Below are positions 1 through 7,592 of a DNA stretch of 17,319 bases, piece after piece. Under the pieces are notes generated by a model. It made no database searches. It was not told where the DNA came from and worked only from the letters and a program-made list of their open reading frames with translations. This stretch comes from Bdellovibrionota bacterium. Its GTDB lineage: Bacteria > Bdellovibrionota > Bacteriovoracia > Bacteriovoracales > Bacteriovoracaceae. Within the stretch, counting starts at the first letter, position 1. Each line of letters begins with the position of its first letter. A program made the translations under genes and the position numbers. The stretch covers positions 1 through 17,319 of the forward strand of contig JAURQB010000212.1 of NCBI GenBank assembly GCA_030836365.1, read 5' to 3'.

Positions 1-482
1 CAATATGGAATGAACCCTCTTCGTAATCTTTTCTTAAGAGACTTTGACAATGGAACCTTTGTGCCTTTTTCGGAACGAGAAAAAGGTGTGCGGTGGTGAT
101 CATATTCATTTAGCTTATTCCGCTCTCGCTCATAGTCTTTTGGGCTTTCTTTTTCAAAAATTGTGTCTTGTTTTAAAAATTCCTGTGATTCATCTTTCAT
201 TTCCTTAACTATAGGATGTGAGCAGTTCTCCTCTCCTGGACAAACCAATTCACATGAATCACAAATAGTGCCTGTAGTCGGAAAATTCAATACTAAATCA
301 GATATTTTATTTTCCTTAGCCCAGCCTTCAAATGATTCACCAACCCCCTTGGCTCCATCGTTAGAAAAATGAATTTGATCGACGACCCATCTCTTTCCAG
401 GAGAAAAATACTCAAGAACACATGCAATAAATTGACTCGTTTTACCGCTATGAAAATAAACTCCTGCAATCTTTTGATTCAT
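1..482 (-). CDS. unknown protein with four-Cys motif (3' end outside window)
   Basis: An open frame starts at ATG 482 and stays open for 160 codons to the window edge, so the C-terminus is not visible; the two leftover bases (TG) could even begin a TGA stop. The N-terminus (MNQKIAGVYFHSGKTSQF) could be the first beta-hairpin of an RNase-H-like fold, as in DUF429-type proteins, but that is a weak resemblance. Residues 74-87 hold a cysteine cluster C-x2-C-x3-C-x5-C, followed by His89, which may bind metal. A charged, probably helical stretch follows, and the visible part ends in a basic segment near 147-156 (KSLKKRLRR). The ATG lies two bases after the stop of the upstream GHMP kinase (TAA-CA-ATG), so the two are almost certainly translationally coupled. 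Function unknown. Confidence 0.75.
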   Translation of the reverse strand, partial: MNQKIAGVYFHSGKTSQFIACVLEYFSPGKRWVVDQIHFSNDGAKGVGESFEGWAKENKISDLVLNFPTTGTICDSCELVCPGEENCSHPIVKEMKDESQEFLKQDTIFEKESPKDYERERNKLNEYDHHRTPFSRSEKGTKVPLSKSLKKRLRRGFIPY

Positions 483-484
483 TG

Positions 485-1498
485 TTACGACGATCTCTCT
501 GTAGGGTTATTTACTTCAAACGGTAATTCTTTCATTGAATACTTCTCTAATAATTCACGAATATTGCTATCCACATTAGTGATAATAAAGCATCCTCCTC
601 CACCTGCGCCGCAAATTTTCATTCCTGCAAGAGGAAACTTCTCAAATAAATCAGCCTTAAAGCGCTTCATTTTATCTGTCAAAATCGAAGGAAACAGTCG
701 CTCTCGAATGGCCCCCTCATCCCTAATAAAAGACAAAAGCGCTGCATAGTCTTCATTTTTGATAGATGTATAGGCCTTATTGGAAAGCGAATTAATTTCA
801 CTAAGTCCATCTCTGACAACTTCGTCACCATCAAAGAAACTCTTATATACTTCCCAGTTATTAATCCCACTCTTGCGGCTTTCACCGCTGTAAATTAAAC
901 GGACATTTTCTTGAAGAAAGTGAGTTAGGGATGTTGAGAAAAGTTGCTCGACGAATACACCTGAGTATGTTGCCTTTAGTGCCAAAACTCCGCCAAATAA
1001 ACTTGGATAATAATCTTGATAACCTGCAGGCCCAGCATTCAGGATTTTGGATTCAATATTTTGGACAATGGAAACAACTTTCTCGTTTTTGAAATGCTTG
1101 TCAAAGTGTTCAGATAAAGCTGAAAAAAGAACCGCTCCCATCGCACTACTTCCACCAAGACCAGAGCCTGGAGGCGCTCCTGAAGATAGAGTTACTCTTA
1201 ATCCAGAAGAAGGTGAAAAAAATCTAATAATTCTTGCAACAAATTCAAATTGTTCAAATCTCTCCAAGTTATCATCTAAATTATACAACTCATTTAGCGA
1301 AAATTTCTTTGTCGTCTTATAATCATCTGACACGAGAACTAATTCACTTTCATCAATATCTTCGATACTCACCTTTGCTTGAAGGCCAGTGGCCATATTC
1401 AAGGTAATCACATTACTCAAGACAAGGTTTATTGGATATATATCAAGAGTACCACCTAGCAGATCAACACGCACACTCCCGGCCTTAGCTGTCCTCAC
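485..1498 (-). CDS. GHMP-family sugar kinase, HddA-like
   Basis: Cytoplasmic small-molecule kinase of the GHMP superfamily, 337 residues from the chosen start. The N-terminal substrate motif is VRVDLLGGTLD (residues 9-19). The ATP-binding glycine/serine loop is PPGSGLGGSSA (109-119). A QDYYPSLFGG segment lies at 161-170 and the C-terminal motif KICGAGGGGCF at 294-304. The QDxY...FGG and GESRKS elements resemble D-glycero-D-manno-heptose-7-phosphate kinase (HddA) and related predicted galactokinase/mevalonate-like kinases, so a sugar or sugar-phosphate substrate is likely but not proven. The start chosen is GTG 1498, preceded by a G-rich TTGGGG; it puts 12-14 residues before the GG motif, as in the family. 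An ATG-rich extension upstream would lie inside hpt. It overlaps the hpt end by 14 nt and is followed two bases later by the Cys-motif gene. Confidence 0.88.
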   Translation of the reverse strand: MRTAKAGSVRVDLLGGTLDIYPINLVLSNVITLNMATGLQAKVSIEDIDESELVLVSDDYKTTKKFSLNELYNLDDNLERFEQFEFVARIIRFFSPSSGLRVTLSSGAPPGSGLGGSSAMGAVLFSALSEHFDKHFKNEKVVSIVQNIESKILNAGPAGYQDYYPSLFGGVLALKATYSGVFVEQLFSTSLTHFLQENVRLIYSGESRKSGINNWEVYKSFFDGDEVVRDGLSEINSLSNKAYTSIKNEDYAALLSFIRDEGAIRERLFPSILTDKMKRFKADLFEKFPLAGMKICGAGGGGCFIITNVDSNIRELLEKYSMKELPFEVNNPTERSS

Positions 1499-2006
1499 GG
1501 TAAACCCCAATATAAGGAAGTTCTCTATACTTTCCGGCATAGTCAAGGCCGTAACCAATGACAAACAGATCATCAATTGCAAAACCTAAATAATCGATAT
1601 TAACAGGATGAATATTTCTTGCTTCTTTGTACAAGAGAGAAGCCAATTTGATACTTGCAGGTTTTCTTTTACCTAAACGCTCTAAAATATTTGTTAAAGT
1701 CAGACCAGTATCAACAATATCCTCAACGAGGAGAATATGCTTGTTTTCTATATCTACCTTAAGATCTAGATCAACCTTTAGATTCCCTGACGAGACAGTA
1801 GAATCTCCATAGGAAGAAGCCTTCATAAAATCAACGTATATTGGATTTTTTACTCTACGAATCAGATCTGCACAAAAAATAAAAGCACCATTAAGAACAC
1901 AGATAACGACGAGGTCTTTTCCTTGGTAATCTTGTTCAATTTGTTTTGCAAGATCATCTATTCGCTCCTGAATTTGTGCTTCAGATATTAACGTATCAAT
2001 GGCCAT
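1485..2006 (-). CDS. hpt: hypoxanthine phosphoribosyltransferase
   Basis: Purine salvage enzyme converting hypoxanthine (and usually guanine) plus PRPP to IMP/GMP in the cytoplasm. The 173-residue length is normal for bacterial Hpt. Visible family features are the VLNGAFIF strand-loop (37-44), the SSYG flexible-loop motif (64-67), the PRPP-binding signature LVEDIVDTGLT (93-103), and the C-terminal base-binding region VIGYGLDYAGKYRELPYIG (149-167). The ATG at 2006 is preceded by AGAGG at good spacing. It lies 25 nt downstream of tdk and overlaps the GHMP kinase, so the salvage genes form one transcription unit. Nothing essential is missing. Assignment is secure; the base preference (hypoxanthine versus guanine) cannot be read from sequence alone. 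Confidence 0.96.
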   Translation of the reverse strand: MAIDTLISEAQIQERIDDLAKQIEQDYQGKDLVVICVLNGAFIFCADLIRRVKNPIYVDFMKASSYGDSTVSSGNLKVDLDLKVDIENKHILLVEDIVDTGLTLTNILERLGKRKPASIKLASLLYKEARNIHPVNIDYLGFAIDDLFVIGYGLDYAGKYRELPYIGVYREDS

Positions 2007-2031
2007 AGATAACCTCTTAGATTTTATAAAT

Positions 2032-2658
2032 TTACTGGCTGATATTTAGGGAAAAATCATCCTGAGTAGCTTTTGAATCACGAAGCTCCATTTCTTCAAA
2101 ATACTCAATATGATTGCGACATCTTGCTTCGTATCGATCACTCTCACCAACAAGAACTTGATCGACACTTTTTTCTTCCTTCTTTCGAAACGTTTTTGAA
2201 GCAGGACAACCACAAACCGTACAAATTGCGTGAACCTTCATCACTTCATCAGCAATTGATAAAAGATGTGGCATTGGCCCAAATGGATTTCCCATATAAT
2301 CTTGGTCAAGACCAGCGCAAACAACGCGACAACCTCTTCTCGCAAGACGACTGACAACATCTATAATATCTTCATCGAAAAATTGAACTTCATCAATTGC
2401 AACAATTCGAGTTGAATCAAACATTTTTTCAAAAATTTCTAGAGATGAAGAAACTGGAATAGCTTCAATTTTTAAACTCGAGTGACTAACGACTTTTGTC
2501 TTTGAGTACCGGTTATCAATGATAGGCTTGAAGATTTGAATTTTTTGCTTAGCAATTTGCGCCCTTTTAACTCGCCTAATTAACTCCTCAGTTTTACCTG
2601 AAAACATTGGACCACAAACTACTTCAATACTTCCTGCAAAAAAATTACCTGCTATCAA
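2032..2658 (-). CDS. tdk: thymidine kinase (type II, Zn-binding)
   Basis: Phosphorylates thymidine to dTMP with ATP (pyrimidine salvage). With the TTG start at 2658 the protein has 208 residues. It shows the P-loop GPMFSGKT (16-23), the catalytic-acid motif AIDEVQFF (E90), the lasso region GLDQDYMGNPFGP, and the structural zinc ligands C146/C149 and C180/H183 (CTVCG ... ARCRNH). The start is chosen because GGAGG lies five bases before TTG 2658, and because this gives the short N-terminus before IEVVCGPMFSGK seen in Bacillus-type Tdk. The ATG at 2670 has no Shine-Dalgarno, and its own codons form the GGAGG used by the TTG. The C-terminal 15-20 residues are acidic and variable. It is first in the visible salvage operon, 85 bp after the membrane-protein gene. 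Confidence 0.95.
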   Translation of the reverse strand: MIAGNFFAGSIEVVCGPMFSGKTEELIRRVKRAQIAKQKIQIFKPIIDNRYSKTKVVSHSSLKIEAIPVSSSLEIFEKMFDSTRIVAIDEVQFFDEDIIDVVSRLARRGCRVVCAGLDQDYMGNPFGPMPHLLSIADEVMKVHAICTVCGCPASKTFRKKEEKSVDQVLVGESDRYEARCRNHIEYFEEMELRDSKATQDDFSLNISQ

Positions 2659-2743
2659 GACAACCTCCATATTTCTTGAGCCAAATTTTTCCAAAACATC
2701 ATCAAGTTGGCAAAAAAAAATATGGGCTCTATCTATAGTTTTC

Positions 2744-3310
2744 TTAGCTAATCATATTTGACACAAGTAATAAAAAAGATAACGCCAAGCAAAAAAGGAA
2801 AAAACTCACAAAGATCATTGACAAAACTGAAGGTAAAACGATCACAAATAGTGCTCGTTTCCAATTTGAATAAAAACAAGCGCCATGAAAAAGTAAAATC
2901 TTACCAACTAATAATGAGATAATACTTCCAATCAAAGGAATCACGAGGAAACAATGTGAATTAATTGTATTTCCAATTACTGACATGATTTCAGAATCAG
3001 TAACATTTGTCGGCATTGCGACTCGCATAACAAAGTAATTAAAGATAGTATCTAGAAGTACCATCATGGGAAATATTAAACTTTTAAAAAAAAGCCAAAT
3101 CACTAACCAGGAGTTGAGCTCCACATCCGTGCTGATAAAAAATAACACTATTAATTCAAATGCCGTAAAAATAATATAAAATGGCCACATCGCAAAAACT
3201 GATTCAAACAAATGATTTTTACGCTCTAAGCGAGTCTTTAAGGTCGTAGATGGATAGAAAATAGAGTTGATGTTAAGAAAAATTATTTCTCTCAGGCTTG
3301 AATCAATCAT
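2744..3310 (-). CDS. small multipass membrane protein, Yip1-like
   Basis: A 188-residue inner-membrane protein with about five hydrophobic segments, roughly 40-60, 67-92, 118-140, 145-160 and 163-187. The N-terminal soluble part (about 38 residues) ends in a basic stretch (RLERKN) before the first helix. The layout, with a short N-terminal cytoplasmic region followed by five helices, resembles Yip1-domain proteins, but no diagnostic motif is visible, so the name is tentative. Its ATG overlaps the TGA of the DUF4340 gene (ATGA, 3307-3310), making it the last gene of the ABC/GldG operon. It may be an assembly partner of that transporter; this is inferred only from coupling. The trailing 85-bp gap contains a run of nine T in the transcript. 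Confidence 0.8.
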   Translation of the reverse strand: MIDSSLREIIFLNINSIFYPSTTLKTRLERKNHLFESVFAMWPFYIIFTAFELIVLFFISTDVELNSWLVIWLFFKSLIFPMMVLLDTIFNYFVMRVAMPTNVTDSEIMSVIGNTINSHCFLVIPLIGSIISLLVGKILLFHGACFYSNWKRALFVIVLPSVLSMIFVSFFLFCLALSFLLLVSNMIS

Positions 3311-4626
3311 AGTGAAATCTTTTTAAATAATTTATTGAGTTGATCTTTACGATGGAAAAAGCTGAGTTTGTTCTTTGTATCGTATACCTCAACCACACCA
3401 TGAGCATGGCCAATCGAAAAAGAACGATCATTAATTAATAATTCAAAAGACTTTTCAGGTAATATCGTCATTTCATTGCCAAAATTTACATAATCAGCTT
3501 CATAGAAAAGTATTTTTGTGAGCTCACCCAATTCTTTTAAATCTTCATTATTCAAATAATCCGATTTGAAAATTAATGAGTCACCCATGACTTCAGCCTC
3601 AAAATTGAATCGCTTAGTTCTATTACTCTCAAATGAAATGTTCATTTTTCTATTTTTTAATTCGAATACCTTTTTATCTACAAAGTCCTGCATGTAAGGA
3701 AAAATAATACTCAGACTCTCTATGTCCATTATTTTTATATAATTTAAGTTGGTCTCGTCTAATACTGCAATCTCAGATTTTTTATTATTTTTAGGAATAA
3801 ATACCTGGTACCTAATAGATTTCTCTCCGGTGTTAAAAACTAAGTCTCCGTATTGCTGAAATAAAGTCATTGGAAAATCCATTCTCAAGATACTTTTTTT
3901 TGCCTCAAGGTTTTTAATTAATACGGACCATGATTTTATTTTACTTTTATCGAACTGATAAATATGTCCGCCTAAAGAGTTAATGTTCATTTTTTCGACA
4001 TCAATTGAAAAGCTTCTATTCCCGGCCCTGTTAAATTTTACCCTATCTGCTCCATTCGTAAAAATTAATGGATTTAGTAAATCCTCCTTAACGCTAATCA
4101 TAAACTGAATCAGAGCATAGCGTTTATATGGATTCACATCAAAGAGCTCGTCAGGAATTGGTTTAACTTGCGGAGACTCATCTTTTACCAGGTAAGTTCT
4201 TGAGTTTTCTTCATTTTTGGATACTCTAATGTAAAACTTCTCGCTAAAAAGCTGTTTTTGACCTACTTCTATTTCATATGTATTACCATCTATGTCCTCA
4301 ACCTTTACTTGGTGTAAAAAATCTAAATGCGACCCCTCTCCTTTCAATGGTTTTTCAAATCTAATTTTTTTCATTCTACTTAAAAACGAGATTATTTTTT
4401 TTTGATCTAAGCTCTCCTTACCTTTTAAAAAAAACCACTCTTTCAAAGTAGTATCTAATTCAAGTGTGAAATTCTTCGCATAAATTTTAATAGGCTTAAA
4501 ATCTCGCAATTCAAATGCTTTAAAATTAAGTTCTTTTGCTTTTTCATAAGCAGGCTTTTCAATAAAAAAGTAAGAATAAGCTGTTAATACGCCCAAAAAT
4601 AAAAACGGAGCAATTAACCTAATCAT
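3307..4626 (-). CDS. DUF4340-family membrane-anchored protein
   Basis: A 439-residue protein with one N-terminal hydrophobic segment (about residues 4-20, no lipobox, so a signal anchor) and a large extracytoplasmic beta-rich part. The opening after the anchor (FELRDFKPIKIYAKN... then WFFLKGKESLDQKKIISFLSRMKKIRF) matches the repeating layout of DUF4340 proteins: an Ile/Lys-rich strand, an aromatic 'W' strand, then a D-x-x-K-helix. Similar units recur further on, including the C-terminal ELGELTKILFYEADYVNFG region. DUF4340 proteins are typically encoded beside ABC-2 permease/GldG pairs, as here. The gene overlaps the permease-GldG gene by 8 nt and the next gene by 4 nt. The biochemical role of the family is not established. 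Confidence 0.85.
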   Translation of the reverse strand: MIRLIAPFLFLGVLTAYSYFFIEKPAYEKAKELNFKAFELRDFKPIKIYAKNFTLELDTTLKEWFFLKGKESLDQKKIISFLSRMKKIRFEKPLKGEGSHLDFLHQVKVEDIDGNTYEIEVGQKQLFSEKFYIRVSKNEENSRTYLVKDESPQVKPIPDELFDVNPYKRYALIQFMISVKEDLLNPLIFTNGADRVKFNRAGNRSFSIDVEKMNINSLGGHIYQFDKSKIKSWSVLIKNLEAKKSILRMDFPMTLFQQYGDLVFNTGEKSIRYQVFIPKNNKKSEIAVLDETNLNYIKIMDIESLSIIFPYMQDFVDKKVFELKNRKMNISFESNRTKRFNFEAEVMGDSLIFKSDYLNNEDLKELGELTKILFYEADYVNFGNEMTILPEKSFELLINDRSFSIGHAHGVVEVYDTKNKLSFFHRKDQLNKLFKKISL

Positions 4627-6661
4627 ATTTTCTCTTTATATAAAAAAATAAAACAATAAGCATAACCGGCAACGCAAAAACATAATATGTAGTACGTCGT
4701 AGAGTGTTTTTGACCTTATTTTTATATAAACCAGACATATTAGATCTGACCGTTTGAGATATATTAATTTCATCTCTTGCATTCAAAAGGTTCATCACAT
4801 AATCGACATTAGATGATATATTTTGATATTTATCATCGAGGAAATCTGAAGATGAGATCGTTGTTAATCGACCTTTCTTTCCACTCCCCAGGATGCTATG
4901 ACTAACGAATCCGATAGGTCCTTGTATATCGTCTTTGTTAAAAACAAGGTTTGTATTTACCTCATTGATATTTTTCTCCCCCCAGCTTGTTCCATTTTCA
5001 TCATGACTTCCAACAATGATGTTGGAGCTCACATCTCTAGAGCTTTGATCTGTTAACGTAATTGCCGATGAAAGTGGTAATATTATCTTGCCACTTAAGC
5101 TTGATCCATGAATCAACCTGGGATTATTAACGAAAGGGACAGTGCCTTTACTTCCAGAAACATGACTTTGAAGATCAACCGCAAAATGTTGGTTTATATC
5201 AATTCCATAAGTAATCAGATATTTTCTCCACTTCACCAATCGATTATTTAAGTTAGGAGGGATTAAAGCTATTAAATGCCCTCCTTGATTTATAAACTTT
5301 TCAATTTTTTCATGTGAATCATCATCAATATCATAGTTTGCTTTATAGATAAGGACATCTACTCCAATTAAATTATCCAATTGATAAATCATTTTTTGCT
5401 CGTAAAATGAGTTTTTCAACTGCCTTCGAAGTTGTTTAAGGCTTTCGTAGTCCTCCTCTTTTTGAGAATATATCCCTACGATTATCCTATCTAATGCAGA
5501 GGCCCTAATCATACCCAGTGTAATGTTTTCCTCATTAACCGGATAAATTAACTGATGTTTTTTTTCACTTTCTAGAACAATTGATGGAATTTTTCTTACT
5601 TCATACTTGTTTACAAGGTCTGGTCTTAAGTCTGGATCAACAATACTGAAAGTAATATTTTTATTTAATATTTTATATAAACTAATTAAGTTATTGACCC
5701 TTTCTAAATGAGAAGTATTTGAGAATATATAAGCAGATATCTTTGACTTAATCTTTTTCAATTCTTGTTTCGTCTCTTTGGTTAAAGACATTTTCTTATC
5801 AACTGATAAATCAACTATAAAGTCATGCTTACTTCCAATAAAATTAATCATCAACACGCATAAAAAAACACCTACTCTCCCTATATATAAATAGATCTTT
5901 TTCTTACTCAGAATTTCTTTTTCTCGCCTAGAGGGGTAAACACACCACATAAAAATGCAACATAATATCCAACTTGAGAAATACACAAAATCACTTAATC
6001 GAAAAACACCTGAATATACCATTTTCAGATGAGGCACAAAGGATAAATAATTTAAAATTTGGGATAGTAATATATTATTTATCAAACTTGAGTAATTAAA
6101 TAAAAAAGTAAAAACTCCAATTGTAAAAAAAGTCATCAAAGCTGTTGCATTTCTATTTTTTGTCATTCGAGCGTAAATATTCATCCATGCATAAATAAAA
6201 ACATGCAGAATAAAGCACCCTAGCAATGGGTAAATCATTTCCCCTGTAACATTTCCTACTGAGAAACTTAAAAAGATTATCTGAATCAACGCAGGAGTTA
6301 ATATCAAGAGAGAATAAAAACAAGCTCCAAAAAAATAAGATACTTGATCAACCCATTCATTGTCGTTAATCCTTTTTAAATGTCTACTCGTTTTTTTATT
6401 TAATGGTGCAACCAAGTATTCACTATATCCAAAGACAAAGATGAAACTAATAATCACGTTAAACGAATTATAAAATGGCGCCACTATCAAACTCGAAAAA
6501 TCACCGTCTTTTGATAATAGATATGTATTAGCAGACTGATATAGAACTATTCCCTGAAACAAGTAGGTAATAAATAATAGAAAATAATTACTTGGTGTAA
6601 AAATTGTTCTCTTTATAATGTTCATTATTGAAAAATGAATTAGCCCTAAACTGCGACTCAT
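4619..6661 (-). CDS. ABC permease fused to GldG-like auxiliary domain
   Basis: Two-part inner-membrane protein of about 680 residues. Residues 1-275 carry about seven hydrophobic segments (near 24-42, 60-82, 107-132, 143-162, 172-198, 224-241, 258-275), as in ABC-2 type permeases. After the last of these comes the GldG/ABC_transp_aux opening DLSVDKKMSLTKETKQELKK (284-303), then an extracytoplasmic domain with alternating beta strands (e.g. IIVGIYSQKEEDYESLKQL, GVDVLIYK, FINQGGHLIALIPP), and a single C-terminal helix (about 656-673) with a basic tail. It pairs with the ATPase upstream as an exporter or machine relating to the GldF-GldG type. The ATG at 6661 shares a base with the ATPase stop (TGATG) and has AAGG 10 nt upstream. 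An internal ATG at 6625 is a possible but poorly preceded alternative. Confidence 0.88.
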   Translation of the reverse strand: MSRSLGLIHFSIMNIIKRTIFTPSNYFLLFITYLFQGIVLYQSANTYLLSKDGDFSSLIVAPFYNSFNVIISFIFVFGYSEYLVAPLNKKTSRHLKRINDNEWVDQVSYFFGACFYSLLILTPALIQIIFLSFSVGNVTGEMIYPLLGCFILHVFIYAWMNIYARMTKNRNATALMTFFTIGVFTFLFNYSSLINNILLSQILNYLSFVPHLKMVYSGVFRLSDFVYFSSWILCCIFMWCVYPSRREKEILSKKKIYLYIGRVGVFLCVLMINFIGSKHDFIVDLSVDKKMSLTKETKQELKKIKSKISAYIFSNTSHLERVNNLISLYKILNKNITFSIVDPDLRPDLVNKYEVRKIPSIVLESEKKHQLIYPVNEENITLGMIRASALDRIIVGIYSQKEEDYESLKQLRRQLKNSFYEQKMIYQLDNLIGVDVLIYKANYDIDDDSHEKIEKFINQGGHLIALIPPNLNNRLVKWRKYLITYGIDINQHFAVDLQSHVSGSKGTVPFVNNPRLIHGSSLSGKIILPLSSAITLTDQSSRDVSSNIIVGSHDENGTSWGEKNINEVNTNLVFNKDDIQGPIGFVSHSILGSGKKGRLTTISSSDFLDDKYQNISSNVDYVMNLLNARDEINISQTVRSNMSGLYKNKVKNTLRRTTYYVFALPVMLIVLFFYIKRKYD

Positions 6662-7494
6662 CAATACCCGACCTTAGAGAATGACAATATCTCTATATTC
6701 TGTTCTAAAAGTTGATTGAGAATATTTTTTAATTTATCTGAATGATTCTTTTGAATATCGATCAAAAGCTCTACGTTTCCGTCTTTTCTCTGAATTATAT
6801 TTTGAAAATCAATATCTCTCTCCTTTAAAATTATTTCTAACTTATGATGATTATTCATTCGGAGCGTAAAACGATAGGAGTTTGGCAAATCCTCTAGCGT
6901 TTGATTTAGTTTCGATTCATGAAGCACAACTTTGGTGTTTATGATTTCTTCAAAGTCGGATGGCAAGTGGGTAGTGACAAAAAAATAGTTTGATTCCAAA
7001 AGAATCTGATTCAAAATTTCAGGTAATAATTTTTTAAAATCTTTATCAATGCCGTTTGTAGGCTCATCTAATAAAACGATTTCAGCTTTGGATATTAAAG
7101 CCGCAATTAAGATAACCTTTTGCTCCTCACCAGTGGATAATGCACATATTCTTTTATTTAAAATAGGGCCAATGAATTTAAAACTTTGGCAGTCAATTTT
7201 ATCTTGTCCATATGATAATTTAATAAATTTCAAAAAGTCTTTTACTAGATCAAATTTAAAAATTCTTGGAATATACTTGAGATAAAAAAGCCTTCCCTTA
7301 ATTCCAATGATCTCACCGCTATCAACCTCAACGTCGCCAGACAAGAGATCAAGCAAGGTTGTTTTACCCACTCCATTTTTTCCTAATATTATATTTATTG
7401 ATTTGGGTGAAAACTTAAAGCTAGTCTGATTAAACAGAATTTGCTGTCCATAAGATTTATTTACGTTAATTAATTCAATAAAATTGGTATCCAT
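6661..7494 (-). CDS. ABC transporter ATP-binding protein
   Basis: Nucleotide-binding subunit, 277 residues, energising the permease-GldG protein encoded next. Residues visible: Walker A GKNGVGKT (38-45), signature LSTGE (119-123, a variant of LSGGQ), Walker B IVLLDEPTNG (139-148) and the switch His in VTTHLPSD (H176). The Q-loop region reads YLKYIPR (71-77), without an obvious glutamine. The C-terminal 90 residues form the extra domain common in ABC-2 ATPases. The start is set at ATG 7494 (MDTNFIELINVNKSYG), with GGA eight bases upstream; a TTG four codons earlier has no ribosome site. First gene of a four-gene overlapping operon, with a probable promoter at 7524-7552. Specificity unknown; GldF/G-like systems often act on envelope or surface processes rather than small nutrients. 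Confidence 0.92.
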   Translation of the reverse strand: MDTNFIELINVNKSYGQQILFNQTSFKFSPKSINIILGKNGVGKTTLLDLLSGDVEVDSGEIIGIKGRLFYLKYIPRIFKFDLVKDFLKFIKLSYGQDKIDCQSFKFIGPILNKRICALSTGEEQKVILIAALISKAEIVLLDEPTNGIDKDFKKLLPEILNQILLESNYFFVTTHLPSDFEEIINTKVVLHESKLNQTLEDLPNSYRFTLRMNNHHKLEIILKERDIDFQNIIQRKDGNVELLIDIQKNHSDKLKNILNQLLEQNIEILSFSKVGY

Positions 7495-7523
7495 TCTGAA
7501 ATCCAATAAAAGATGTTTAAAAA

Positions 7524-7552
7524 ATTATACCGTACATTCACTATATATCCAG
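7524..7552 (-). promoter_or_regulatory. probable sigma70-like promoter of ABC/GldG operon
   Basis: On the minus strand a perfect TATAAT occupies 7529-7524, with CTGGAT (a poor -35) 17 bases upstream at 7552-7547. Predicted transcription would start near 7517, giving a leader of about 23 nt before ATG 7494. The -10 is strong and the -35 weak. The site lies in the 98-bp gap between the divergent ABC operon and nrnA, where a promoter is required. Confidence 0.45.
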
Positions 7553-7592
7553 ACTTCTTGAAAAAACCGTTGTTAATCCCGACTATATAGAT

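Noticed and set aside
369..749. Plus-strand open frame over the left-edge genes
   Set aside because: Antisense to the GHMP kinase and the Cys-motif gene, both with clear family or coupling evidence; the translation is low-complexity and has no ribosome site.
2712..2720. Run of nine T (transcript sense) after the membrane-protein gene as terminator
   Set aside because: Only a 4-bp stem (CTAT..ATAG) precedes it, separated by 8 bases; too weak to call.
7049..7285. 78-codon plus-strand open frame
   Set aside because: Antisense shadow of the ABC ATPase.
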